Position numbers and translations under genes: made by a program | Shown here: piece by piece, positions 34,250 through 44,846 of the stretch | How the letters are laid out: each line of letters starts with the position of its first letter | Numbering within the stretch: the first letter of the stretch is position 1 | Notes under the pieces: model-generated | Databases searched by the model: none | Told to the model about the DNA's origin: nothing | Seen by the model: the letters and a program-made list of their open reading frames with translations, nothing else | DNA from: Taxillus chinensis | Taxonomy: Eukaryota; Streptophyta; Magnoliopsida; Santalales; Loranthaceae | Reading direction: 5' to 3' | Length of the DNA stretch: 64,000 nt | Assembly (NCBI GenBank): GCA_023512835.1 | Contig: CM042088.1 | Span: forward strand, 868,001 to 932,000

Positions 34250-37200
34250 TATAGGACCCTATTTTGTCCGGGTTGGACATACTAACCCCATTTGATATAC
34301 CTTTCTGCTTATGCCATATACCTTGTTGAACAGGTCCACAATGATCCCATACTTCCAAGGAATGGTCTACCCCAATCTGTACGAGATGGATACAATTGAC
34401 ACGGATGGGGGAGTTCAAAATTAATGACTTCTGCTACAAGTCTTTGAAGCGCCCCAAGAACAACACCAGGTGATGGAGGATGAAAATTGGAGACCAACGC
34501 ACTTGACCGAGCTCAAATCGGACTTAAAATGAAGAAGTTATGGCCAAAACAACTTTCGTTGGAAAAAGTCAAACTTGCCAAAAGACGGTCAATGCCCCTA
34601 GTCAATCTGCCCGCAAAAGTGATCATGCGAAACTCTTCAAAATGCCTATGTAGGCGAATACGGATCTCCCCAAACAATCCCTGGAAGGCTATCTATTTTT
34701 GCATTTTTGGTGGCGGTAAAAAGGTAATTAAAAGGTAAAAAAAAAGAAAAAAAAAAAAAAAGAGTTGACCGTTGACCGTTGACCTGCCGATACTTCGACC
34801 CATTGACCCCGAAGCTCGAAGCCTCGAAGCCCCGAAGCTCGAAGCCCCGAAGTCCCGAAGCTCGAAGCCTCGAAGCCCCGAAGCTCGAAGCCTCGAAGCC
34901 CCGAAGCCTCGAAGCCCGAAGCTCGAAGCCCCGAAGTCCCGAAGATCGAAGCCTCGAAGCTCGAAGCCCCGAAGTCCTGAAGCTCGAAGCCTCGAAGCCT
35001 TGAAGCCCCGTTGACCTGCTGATTTCTGACCTTCGACCCTTCGACCCTCGAGGCCTCGCTGCCGACACTTCGACCCGCGACTTAAGACGCCCGCGACCCT
35101 CGAAGCCTCGCTACGACGCCTTCGACCCGCGGCACCCGTACGCCTTCCACCTCCGACCCTTCGACCCTCGAAGCCTCGCTGCCGACACTTCGACCCGCCG
35201 ATGCTCCGACCTGCCGATGCTCCGACCTGCCGACACTTCGAACCTCCAACCCTTTTTTTTGCCTTCGCTGATTTTTTCTCGCTGGCTTTTCGCGCCGGCT
35301 TTTTCTCACGGGTTTCCTTTTTTCCTCTCGCTGGTCGTTCATGGGGCTTGTTTTATGCGCTGGCCATCTGACAAAACATTATTTTGAATACCTGTCGGTC
35401 ACATGTGCTGCTAAACTACAAATTCAAAAAGGCAAATCACGAGTTCTCCTTTTCCCGCACACACTGACCACCCGACTAGACACTGATCTGCAAATTAATG
35501 GAGCTGGAAATAATAATGCACCCGACAGATTGCACAAGACCTGGATGAAAATGAAGAAATCAATAATGCAGCATTAAATGCTGCAATTAATGACAGTCCA
35601 GCCAAAAACTTTCGGCAGCCCTTTAAGATGCAGTCTGCAGTTCCATCCAAAAAAAAAAAAAAGAGGTTGGGTTTTCGTTGAAGAGAGCCATCAAAAAAAG
35701 AGGAAGAGGGAACCCTCCATCATTCCAGGCGAGAAAAGAAAGAAAGAAAAAACAGAGAGCCCCCTTATCATTGAAACCCTGCTACCATTCACGTCCTTCC
35801 TTCATCCCAGTGCAGACAGAGAGAGAAAAGAAAAACAGAGAGTTGAAAAAAACACAGAAGAGACCCCTCATCGTTGGAAAAAACCTGCTACCATTCCTCA
35901 TTCTAGCACAAACAGAGAGAGAAAAGAAAAAAAGAAAAAAGAGAGTTGAGGGAAAAAAGATACAGAAAAGGAAGAGGTTCGGCAGAGAGAGGGAAAAGAG
36001 TTCAGCCCCAAGTCTTTCCAGTTCCTTTTCCGTGACACCTGGTTACAGCTCTTTTACCAAAAAAAAATACAAAAAAACAAACACAATTCTAGTTCCGCTC
36101 TTTTTTCTCTCTTCCTACGTTTCCATCAAAACAAAAACAATCGTTTCTTCATTTCCTATTCCTTACACCTTATACCCCTTCCCCTCAATTCCAGCCACAA
36201 AAAAAAATCTTAATCCCAAAAATACACATCATCCTCCTTTCCCACGTTTTACTCAGAACCCAGAAATTTTCTTTTCTCATCTTCTCTCATCTCCACACAT
36301 CGTTGCAATCTCCCAACTAATTTTTGCCATCTGCGAGATTGGAGCTCGGTAACTATCGGTGCAGACAAGGATCCCAAACAGAAGTCCGGTGGAAGCCCCA
36401 AAGTCAGTTCCATATTTTACTTCTTTTACTTATGTATATTCACATTTAATGTAATGTGTTTTTTTTTCTGTATTTTGTTTTGCTGTTGGGTATAGGGCGT
36501 ATGTTTCTTGTATTATTTATTTGTTTGTTTGTTTGCTATTTTTTCCCCCCTGAAGTTGTAGATATATGTTGTATATACTGTTTATGTTGTAATATGTAAA
36601 GAGCAGTAAAAAAAAAGGAGAGAGAAAAGCTAGAAAAAAAAAAGGAGGGCAAAAAAAAAAGAGATGAAAAAACGAAAGGAAAAGAAAGAGTGGCTTTATT
36701 TTTGCTTATTTATGGATGTCATAATCACACACTCCACGTTTATTTTATGTGCTCATTACTTTCATATGTATTTGTAACAAGTGTGACTTTGAGTTTTCAA
36801 AACAAAAATAATTAAAAGTTTTCAAAAAAAAAGAGAGAGAAAGGTTTCCAAAAACAAAAACAAAAACAAAAAAACAAAAAAAAACAAAAAAAAAACAAAA
36901 ACAAACAAAAAACGTTTTCATGTTTTCAAACCAGAACAAAAAAAAAACCAAAATTAGTACTTCAATTTCCAAAAGCAAAAAAAAAAAAAACAAAGCAAAA
37001 CCAAACAAAACGTTTTACAAAACAATAAAAACAAAAAAATGTATGTTTTCTAACCCAAAAAAAAAAACAAACAAAAAAAACAAACAAAAAAACGCACAAA
37101 AAAAACAAAAAAAACAAAAAAAAAACAAAAAAAACCAAAAAAAAAGGGGAAAAATAACAAATATTTTTTAGGATTTCAATTTCCAAGAACAAAACCAAAA

Positions 37201-37610
37201 AAACAAACCAATCCCTAGGATCTCATTATCCACTTCAAAAATCCAAAACCTTTAGGATTTCCTTCAGAAATTCAGGATAAATCCATTTTAACCATGACTT
37301 TAATAAATAACTTAGCCAAATAGAAATCATAAACTTTTTAACTTCGCCCAGTCATGGCAATATAAATAAAATAAAACCTCCTCCTCCTAAATTAGATACC
37401 GAAAGGGCGCTGTAGGGGTGCTAATCCTTCCCTACACGTAACCAACTCCCAAACCCATATCTGATAACGCAGACCACACACTTAAAACTACTCAAAGTAG
37501 AGGGTATCCAACTGTACCCCAAAAACAGTTGGTGGCGACTCTAAATTTTCTCACCATTGGTTTAGTTTGAGCTCACCCCTAAAGGGCCCGGACGAAAACC
37601 AGTGATGACA
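34250..37610 (+). repeat. 3' LTR of Tat-2 (3361 bp)
   Basis: Nearly identical to the 5' LTR throughout. It starts TATAGGACCC rather than TGTAGGACCC, i.e. the invariant TG is TA. The CGAAGCC repeat field (34805-35010) is about 30 bp shorter than in the 5' LTR. Ends AGTGATGACA, followed by TSD TGAAG at 37611-37615. Contains only repeat-derived short ORFs. Confidence 0.93.
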
Positions 37611-37958
37611 TGAAGTACCACAACACCTCAGAAATCCGAGACATCAGACAAGATAGAGCGATGAATTGCAAAGAGAATCTGAACCTGTGACTTAACAAAT
37701 AGATGCTTTGAAGAGCAAGTCTCGTCAGGTTCGGGTTAGTCCGGATAAACAATATAAGAGAATAACACACAATCCGAACTAAGAAGAAACAGAACTTATG
37801 CATAAAAAGTTAAGTGCTAGACACATACATAAGAAGTGAAAGCCATCATACTGAAATCAATGTATGTGTGAGTTAATTAACACATAAATCCAATAGGTCA
37901 ACATAGCCAATCCTTCATACTGAGAATGAGAGCAAAGATTAATTAAACTTATATGATG
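37611..37958 (-). other. Sirevirus B internal non-coding segment
   Basis: Sequence between the Tat-2 right duplication and the solo LTR. It has no open frame of note and belongs to the region between pol and the extra gene of Sirevirus B. Confidence 0.6.
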
Positions 37959-39668
37959 TGTCACGCCCCGGATTTCCAACCCGAGGAGACCGGAACGTGA
38001 CCCTCCCTTTACCCAAGTTGGATAGAGGGGTTAGAATACAACATACACCTCACACTTTATATTCAGAGAACAATCTTATATTTATTGAGTCCAAACATAG
38101 CAAATACGTCCAAAACATACTTTTATTACATTGAACTCCACATTACAATATCTCCCCACTGGGGTTACAAAGCTTATATAAAGAAAAGCAGCATAACTAG
38201 AATAATAATAAGCAAGCCACAAGCAGGACTTCCACCTTGGTGTTCCCACCTAACGCCTGTAGGTTCCTGTAAAGAAAACAACATGGTAGGAGGGGTGAGC
38301 AACCACGGCTCGCAGGGGATCATGTCTCCCCAACCCATCCCATGCACCTAATATCTACATGCCTTGTGTACAAGTGCGTGTCGTGATACAATTATTCCAC
38401 CAGATATAATTACAGGCTATAGCAGCAAATACAATCATACACAGGCTGGTACATAAACACTCCCGGGCTTCCACGGCCACCGGGTTCCAAGAACAGTCCC
38501 GGGCTTCCACAGCCACCGGGTTCCAAGAACACAGCACACATAGCCACACTTAGTCACACAGACATAACATCACACTTAGCATGAAAAGCCTCACAGGTAT
38601 AAAACCAAACAATTGGTGTACATAAATTCACAGGCTCATGAACCCGGCCCGCACAGGCATTTTCTCAAACATGTAGCAGGCATGTCACACAGGCATTTTA
38701 TCGAACACTTTTCATGCATCACACGAACACCAGAAACACACTAAAATCGCCATTGAAGGCCAACATCCATATAGGAGATCACACCTATATGGATTACATA
38801 TATATATATAAACAGGTTTAACTCCATAATCTGCCCTAGAACCCTAGGACAGAGGAGGATTTAGGAAGAACAGAACCCCTACCTTGTGTGTTCTCCTGCT
38901 CCCGCTTCCACGCAAGACTCCGACCACCCACGCAAGACGCTCTGGCAGCCACCAGAAGCTCTCCTTCCCTCTCTCTCTCTCTGCGACGGCTGGTGGAGCA
39001 ACAAACCCTAACCCTAAAACAGAGGGGCTTCTCCTCCTTATATAGACAACACAACATCAAAACGACGTAGTTTTGATTAAGTGAATCCCAGCATCAAAAC
39101 GACGTAGTTTTGATGGAACAAGCTATGACCTTCCCACATCCATACACACCAAAATATTCACAATTCCAACATGGTACTTTGAGAAAAGATGATTAGAATG
39201 ACAAAACCAAGGTAACCATGCAAAAACCATGCTTGCACGCCAATTTGCACGCCAATTGGGGAATTGGCGTGCAGCTCCAAATGCACTCAAACTTCACCCC
39301 AAGCCTCCTTGCATCTTGTAGAGGTCTGAGAAGCAAAAATATGCTTGCACGTGAAATGGGTGAATTCACGTGCAGCTCCAAATGCTTTGAAATTTCTGTG
39401 GTAGGTAGAGGACCTCATTCTAAGAAACTTTTGTTCTTGCACGCCAATTGTTTGAGGCCATCTACCCTATCAAAAGTGAGCTCCAAGATCAGCCAAAATA
39501 GCTTAAAACCACCTATATACGCATAGCATCTTCCTAGGGCATAAATGTACGTTATTACTTGTCACATGCACCTCCCAAAAATCCCCTCTTGGGCTCATCT
39601 CTTACCTCAAACTTGTACACCAACATCCAAGGTATTTGTGGTTAACCTCCTACACACGGGTCATTACA
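37959..39668 (-). repeat. Chromovirus-family solo LTR (1710 bp)
   Basis: On the minus strand: begins TGTAATGACCCGTG, ends CGGGGCGTGACA, with no internal region. It contains two perfect inverted repeats with CACGTG or GCGTGC (39246-39273, 39346-39374), two 22-bp ACGT palindromes (39056-39077, 39093-39114) and the TATA box TATATAAGG (39036-39044). Two copies of a 36-bp repeat lie downstream (38462-38533). The left flank is TGATG; the matching TGATG is not at its right end but after the adjoining TRIM. Confidence 0.85.
38462..38533 (-). repeat. 36-bp repeat, 2 copies, in solo LTR
   Basis: Units contain CCCGGGCTTCCAC and CCACCGGGTTCCAAGAAC. The related LTR at 52737-54566 has five copies of the same unit. 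Confidence 0.9.
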
Positions 39669-39670
39669 TC

Positions 39671-40176
39671 TCCGAGATAGCCCAGCCCATACCCATCACA
39701 AGAATTTTGTCCACTTTGGCCAACCAGTCTTGGGCCTCGCCCTCATGGCCTGCTCCGCACGGTTTTGTCTTTGGGCCTCGCCCAAAACGCGTCCCTGTGA
39801 GGTGAGGTATTCGTCCCCTCCTATAAGGCGGACTTTGTTCTCCTCACCAAGCAATGTGGGACTAACACCCACTCATGGATCGTTACAATCCACCCCCCAT
39901 AGGAGGCCCACGTCCCCGTGGGACCATGGCACACCGCTCCGGGTCTGGCTCTGATACCATCCGAGATAGCCCAGCCCATACCCATCACAAGAATTTTGTC
40001 CGCTTTGGCCAACCAGTCTTGGGCCTCGCCCTCATGGCCTGCTCCGCACGGTTTTGTCTTTGGGCCTCGCCCAAAACGCCTCCCTGTGAGGTGAGGTATC
40101 CGTCCCCTCCTATAAGGTGGACTTTGTTCTCCTCACCAAGCAATGTGGGACTAACACCCACTCATGGATTGTTACA
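39671..40176 (-). mobile_element. TRIM element (506 bp)
   Basis: Two 217-bp direct repeats (39671-39887 and 39960-40176) differ at about five positions and enclose only 72 bp. On the minus strand, the right repeat is followed by TGGTATCAGAGCCAGA (39959-39944, tRNA-iMet primer site). ATGGGGGGTGGAT (39900-39888), a polypurine tract, precedes the left repeat, which starts TGTAACGATCC. It has no coding capacity, so it is a terminal-repeat retrotransposon in miniature. It abuts the chromovirus solo LTR with two bases (TC) between them, and TGATG follows at 40177-40181. Confidence 0.88.
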
Positions 40177-40181
40177 TGATG

Positions 40182-41050
40182 TCATCCATCAGAGAATGTA
40201 TGAGTGAAAATGGAAAGAAGAGCACATGATGTATGATGTTACAACTGACTGTCATGCCTAAAATGCTAGGAAGAGGAAGATAACAGCCAAGCAATCCATA
40301 ATTCTGATTCAACAATGCAAATCCAATTAGCTTTATGAGTGAGAGTTATAGGACGGAACATCCGAGACATATCAGAGAGGCATTACTTAATAATAAGCAT
40401 TCTCTCGCCCTGTAGTCATGCCTTTTGCTGAAATAGGGGGCCTTACTTAAGATTCAATGAAGTATTCTCTCCCCCTGAGATCAGCGAATCATTTTGATGC
40501 GATCTTCTCGAGGATGACTCCCCCTCAGATAGACAGCCAGGAAAGAGGTCATGAAATGTGAATCGGGGGGAATTACTTAGATAATATAGAGAGCAATTTC
40601 TCCCCCGTGGACTATTAGAGCCTTTAAGACGTTTCCTGTTTAACATGAATCGTGAGAAACTGCTGCCTATCCTTGATTTACTCCGCTTAAGCAGCTGATC
40701 GGCAGACATAGTGAATTTCCACTTTCAATCCGAGCTATCCCAAATCATTCCTCAACCATGCATCTTAGATATGTCATTAAGTCAGGAAATCATAAGACAT
40801 GAGATGGAAGATGGAGTAGAATTCATGACATCAAAAGAGGATTTGTTTCATATATATTTAATTATGTTTGCTTGATTCACTATCAATCCGGATAAGCAAG
40901 CATCCTCCCAGTTGAACTTAGTGAGAAATATCAGAACATTTACACGACTAAAGTAAGATAGATAAAGATGAAGTTCAGTACCTATCACTAACCATGAAGT
41001 ACAACAATGCATGTTCTGAGAATAACTACTGATGGATAACAGGTGAGAAG
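40182..41050 (-). other. Sirevirus B spacer between RNase H and the extra gene, with purine tracts
   Basis: Non-coding. On the minus strand it has several PPT-like tracts: CAGGGGGAGAGAA (near 40468), GAGGGGGAGTCA (near 40518), CGGGGGAGAAAT (near 40600) and CCCTATTTCAGC flanks. They resemble the true PPT ATTGGGGGAGAT at 15341. Sireviruses are reported to have multiple PPT-like tracts in non-coding regions. No supported ORF. Confidence 0.6.
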
Positions 41051-41368
41051 CTATGCAGAAAAGTCAAGCATACCTAATTTGAGAAGAAGTTCAGAAAATC
41101 TTACATCAGGTAGGGGCTTTGTAAGTATATCCGCCAGTTGATCTTCAGTAGCAACATGTTCCAAGGATATGTGCTTTTTAAGAACATGGTCGCGAATGAA
41201 ATGATGCCTGACCTCAATATGTTTAGTCTTTGGATGCATAACGGGATTATTGCTGATAGCAATAGCATTGGTATTGTCACAGTAGAGTGCAACAGATGTC
41301 ATGTTGAAGCCGTAGTCAGTAAGTTGACTTTGCATCTAGAGAAGCTGTGTGCAGCAACTCCCAGCAGC
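41051..41368 (-). pseudogene. Sirevirus B RNase H, C-terminal end
   Basis: Encodes the end of a copia RNase H: a AAGSCCTQLL segment, then a stop, then LYCDNTNAIAISNNPVMHPKTKHIEV, HHFIRDHV, LEHVATEDQLADILTKPL and a short tail to TAA/TGA at 41051. The catalytic Asp in CDN is present. The upstream part is cut at 41368 by the Tat-3 LTR; the rest of pol must lie beyond the nested elements. Family assignment is clear, lineage is inferred from the matching LTR. Confidence 0.88.
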
Positions 41369-43560
41369 TATTGGACCCCATTTTGTCCGGGTTGGACATA
41401 CTAACCCCATTTGATATATATACCTTTTTACCCATGCCATATACCTTGTTGAATAGGTCCTTAGAGATTCCCTGCGATTTGCACAAGATGGATGCATTGA
41501 CATGAACCGGGAAGCCCAAAATGGATAACCACTGCTACAAGTCCCTGAAGTACCCCAAGACCAATACCAGGGGATAGAGGAGGAAATTTGGAGAATAACG
41601 CACTTGACTGAGCTCAATTCCGATGAAAAACGAAGAAGTTATGGCCAAAACAATTTTCATTGAAAAAAGTCAAACTTGCCAAAAGACGGTCAATGCCCTT
41701 GGTCAAACTACCCGAAAATGTGCATGTGAGGAATAGTCCGAAATGTCTATTTTTACGAATACGGGTCCTCCCAAATAATCCCCGAAAGGTCGTTCATTTT
41801 TGTATTTTGGGTGGGGGTAAAAAGGTAATTAAAAGTTTAAAAAAAAAAAACTTGACTCGTAGCCTCGAAGTGTCGGCAGGTCGAAGCTTCGAAGACTCGA
41901 AGCCTCGAAGCCTGTAAGCCTGCCGACACTCCGACCTGCTGACACTTTGGCCCGTTGACCATTGACCCACGACCTATGAGCTTCGACCCACGACCTACGA
42001 ACCTATGACCCACGGATCTTCGACCCACGACCTATGAACCAACGACCCACGAATCTTTGACCCTTTACCTTCAACCCTTCGACTCTTGACCTTTGACCCA
42101 TTGACTGTTGACCTTTGACCCGTTGACCATTGACCTTCGACCCACCGGCCCTCGACCTTGCCGACACTTCGACCCGTTGACCGTTGACCTTCGACCTACC
42201 GACACTTTGGCCCTATTGACCTTTGACCTTCGCTGTTTGGTTGCATTTCCGCCAACTATTTCCTATGCAGTCACGAGACCTGTTTTTCATGCGCTGGCCA
42301 TCTGACAGAATCGTTTTTCAACGCCTGTCAGTCACATGTGCTAAAATAAAAATTAAAAAGGACAAATCACGAGCTACAGATCGCTAAACCATCCGACAAC
42401 GCACAGAACATGCAATTAAAAACGCTGACATTCATAATAGAGCATTAAATGCAGCAATTAATGACAGTCCAGCCAAAATTCTGCCAGCCCTTTAAATTCA
42501 GTCTCCTGTCCACGCGAAAAAGGACCCCTCATCTCTGACGAAAAACCCTTTTGCCATTTTTTCATACTCAGCTCCTTTATCCAAAAAAGAAAAAGAAGGA
42601 AACTTCTGCAAAAAAAAAAAAAAAAAAACTAGAGAAAACACCCAGAGTTCAAAAATTTCCCTATCCCCAGATTCTCGCCCTAAAAAAAAACGCCCAGAGT
42701 TCAGATCCAAAAAGAAGAGAGCACCCAGATTTTCGCCCAACTTTCTCCCTTTCCCAAAACCAAAATCGCCCCTCTTTCCTTCTTTCTTGTTTCAGCTCTC
42801 TTTTTCCCAGAAAACGAAAAACACAAAAACAACCCAGTTCTGCCCCCTTCCTCTTACGTTTTCATCAAAAAAAAAAATCAAAAAAAAGAAAAAAACAATT
42901 CTTCTTCATTTCCCTATTTCCTACGCCCACCTTCTTTATTCCCAGTCACCAAAAATCTCAAACCCAAAAAATACGTCACTCTAGTCCTCCAAATACTAGG
43001 AAATCTTTTTCACAAATCTCATTGTCAGATTTGTTGGTTCAATTGGAGCAGGCGACTATAGGCGTGGACGGGATTCACGCAGTAGTCCGGTGTTCGAAGC
43101 TCTAAAGTCGGTTCTATAATCCTAGTCGATTTCTGTCATTTATTATTTCTTAGCTTATTTATCTTTATATTAGATGTAATTCTTAGTCTTTTCCTGTATA
43201 TTTTCTTTCTTTTTTCAGTTGTTGTTCTGTGTTGTATTTCCCTTGTATTTCGTTTTTTTCTGTATATATTGTATGCTGTAATATGTAAAGAATAGTAGTG
43301 AAAAAAAAGAGAGAGCAAAAAAAGGAATGAAAACAAAAAAAAACAAAAGAAAAAAGGAAAAAGAGAGAGGGTGGCTTTGTTTTTTTTAATGTTATTGTAT
43401 GTCACAATCACACAATTCACGTTTTATTCGGATATGCATGTGTTTTGATATGGTCAATTCTTAAACAAAATAAAACAAAACAAAAACAAAATGTTTCCAT
43501 AGAATATTTTCTAAAACGTTTTCAATAAAAGGTTTTCAAAATGTTTTCAAAAATATCACC

Positions 43561-43603
<43 letters not shown>

Positions 43604-44182
43604 AAAAACAAAAACAAAAACAAAAGAACAAAACAAAAACAAAATGTTTTTTACAAAACACAAAAACCAAAAATATTTTCTAACCCAAAAAATCAAAAAA
43701 AAAGGGAAAATAAAAAAAAAACATATTTCCATTTTAGGACTTCAATTTCGAAAATAAAACCAAAAACCATAACCAACCCCTAGGATCTCATTTTCTACTT
43801 CAAACAAAAACTCAAAACTTTTAGGATTCCTTTTAAAAATTTAGGGTAAATCCATTTTAACCACGACTTGAATAAATAATTTAGCTGAATAAAATTATTG
43901 ACTTTTAGGAAACTTAACCCCGTCATAGCAGTACAAATAAAATAGAAAACCTCCTCCTCCAAAAATAGATACCGAAAGGGTGCTGTAGGGGTGCTAATCC
44001 TTCCCTACACGTAACCAACTCCCGAACCTTTCTCTGATAACGCAGACCACACCTTTAAACTACTCAAAGTAGAGGGTATCCAACTGTACCTCAAAAACAA
44101 TTGGTGGCGACTCTAAATTTTCTCACCATTGGTCTAGTTTGAGCTCACCCCAAATGGGCCTGGACGAAAACCAGTGATGACA
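41369..44182 (+). repeat. 5' LTR of Tat-3 (2814 bp)
   Basis: Starts TATTGGACCCC and ends AGTGATGACA, immediately before a PBS. It is about 580 bp shorter than the Tat-2 LTR and clearly a different subfamily. In place of the CGAAGCC array it has CGACCCACGACCTATGA-type units (41855-42230). A-rich field with (AT)n at 43560-43740. ORFs of 60-180 codons inside are low-complexity. Confidence 0.9.
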
Positions 44183-44184
44183 GC

Positions 44185-44202
44185 TGGCGACTCTACTAGG
44201 GA
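44185..44202 (+). other. Primer binding site of Tat-3
   Basis: TGGCGACTCTACTAGGGA two bases after the LTR. It differs at two positions from the Tat-2 site, as expected for decay. Confidence 0.72.
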
Positions 44203-44846
44203 CATCAACACTTTAGAGAGTTAGGTCTAGAACTAGGATTAGGAGGTTATTTTTAATTGTACTGTTGTATATATTTAACTATCGTGCTAAGTTGTTTTTT
44301 TCTAGATATAATTGTGATTTACTTATTTTTTTTATTTATCTTTAAACTGTGATTTATTTGTACATTTTAACTACCATGATAGTTATGATTTACTGCTTTC
44401 CCTACTTGTTGCATCCATGCATAACCCTATACCCGGGTTTAACACAATTTAGGTTAGCGAGGTTCAGTATGGTCCCCAACGCGTTGATCATTATCCGCAA
44501 TGGGGCCTCGGACTCCTCACTCAAGCTTGAGGTTCTTTTAAGGCATGTCCTTTTAAGATCCCCCTCCGGTAAATCCCATGGTGTATGGAGCCCTCTATTG
44601 AGGAAGTTTGGGAACCAACGAATAAGATAAGTGTAGCAATAGAAGCCCATCAGGGGCATTGACCCACATGTTGTTTGCTCATTCCATGCCATGCTAACCT
44701 TTGTTTTGTAGGGTAGTCCATAAGTCATCCCCTGCACACCTTATTTGCCTTACTATTGGTCTATTCTTTATCTTGTCTATTTGCCCTGATTTGTCTTAAC
44801 TGCCATCCTAACCTGTCATCATGCATAACACGACATTCATATAGGC
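44203..44846 (+). other. Tat-3 5' untranslated leader
   Basis: Non-coding, parallel to 22161-22787 of Tat-2 with high identity from 44410 to 44715. Frames of 93 and 111 codons exist on opposite strands with no recognisable domain. Confidence 0.6.

Larger units (their letters stand above)
18750..37610 (+). mobile_element. Complete Tat-lineage Ty3 element, copy Tat-2 (18.9 kb)
   Basis: Two LTRs (18750-22140 and 34250-37610) enclose PBS, ORF1, gag, protease, G-patch, RT, RNase H, archaeal-type RNase H, integrase, a repeat-bearing 3' UTR and a PPT. A perfect 5-bp duplication, TGAAG, flanks it (18745-18749 and 37611-37615), and the host Sirevirus continues on both sides. By eye, the first 330 bp of the LTRs differ at about five positions, suggesting recent insertion. 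Yet the coding region has many single-base frameshifts, so it was probably moved by proteins of another copy, or the sequence has indel errors. Confidence 0.93.

Noticed and set aside
39944..39959. Possible tRNA-Met gene fragment
   Set aside because: It is a primer binding site between TRIM repeats, only 16 bp, without any tRNA fold.
39671..40176. Cassandra-type TRIM with 5S rRNA sequence
   Set aside because: I see no 5S rRNA promoter boxes in the repeats, so it is a TRIM of another kind.
41855..42305. Proline/arginine-rich ORFs in the Tat-3 LTR
   Set aside because: Repeat-field translation, like the Tat-2 case.
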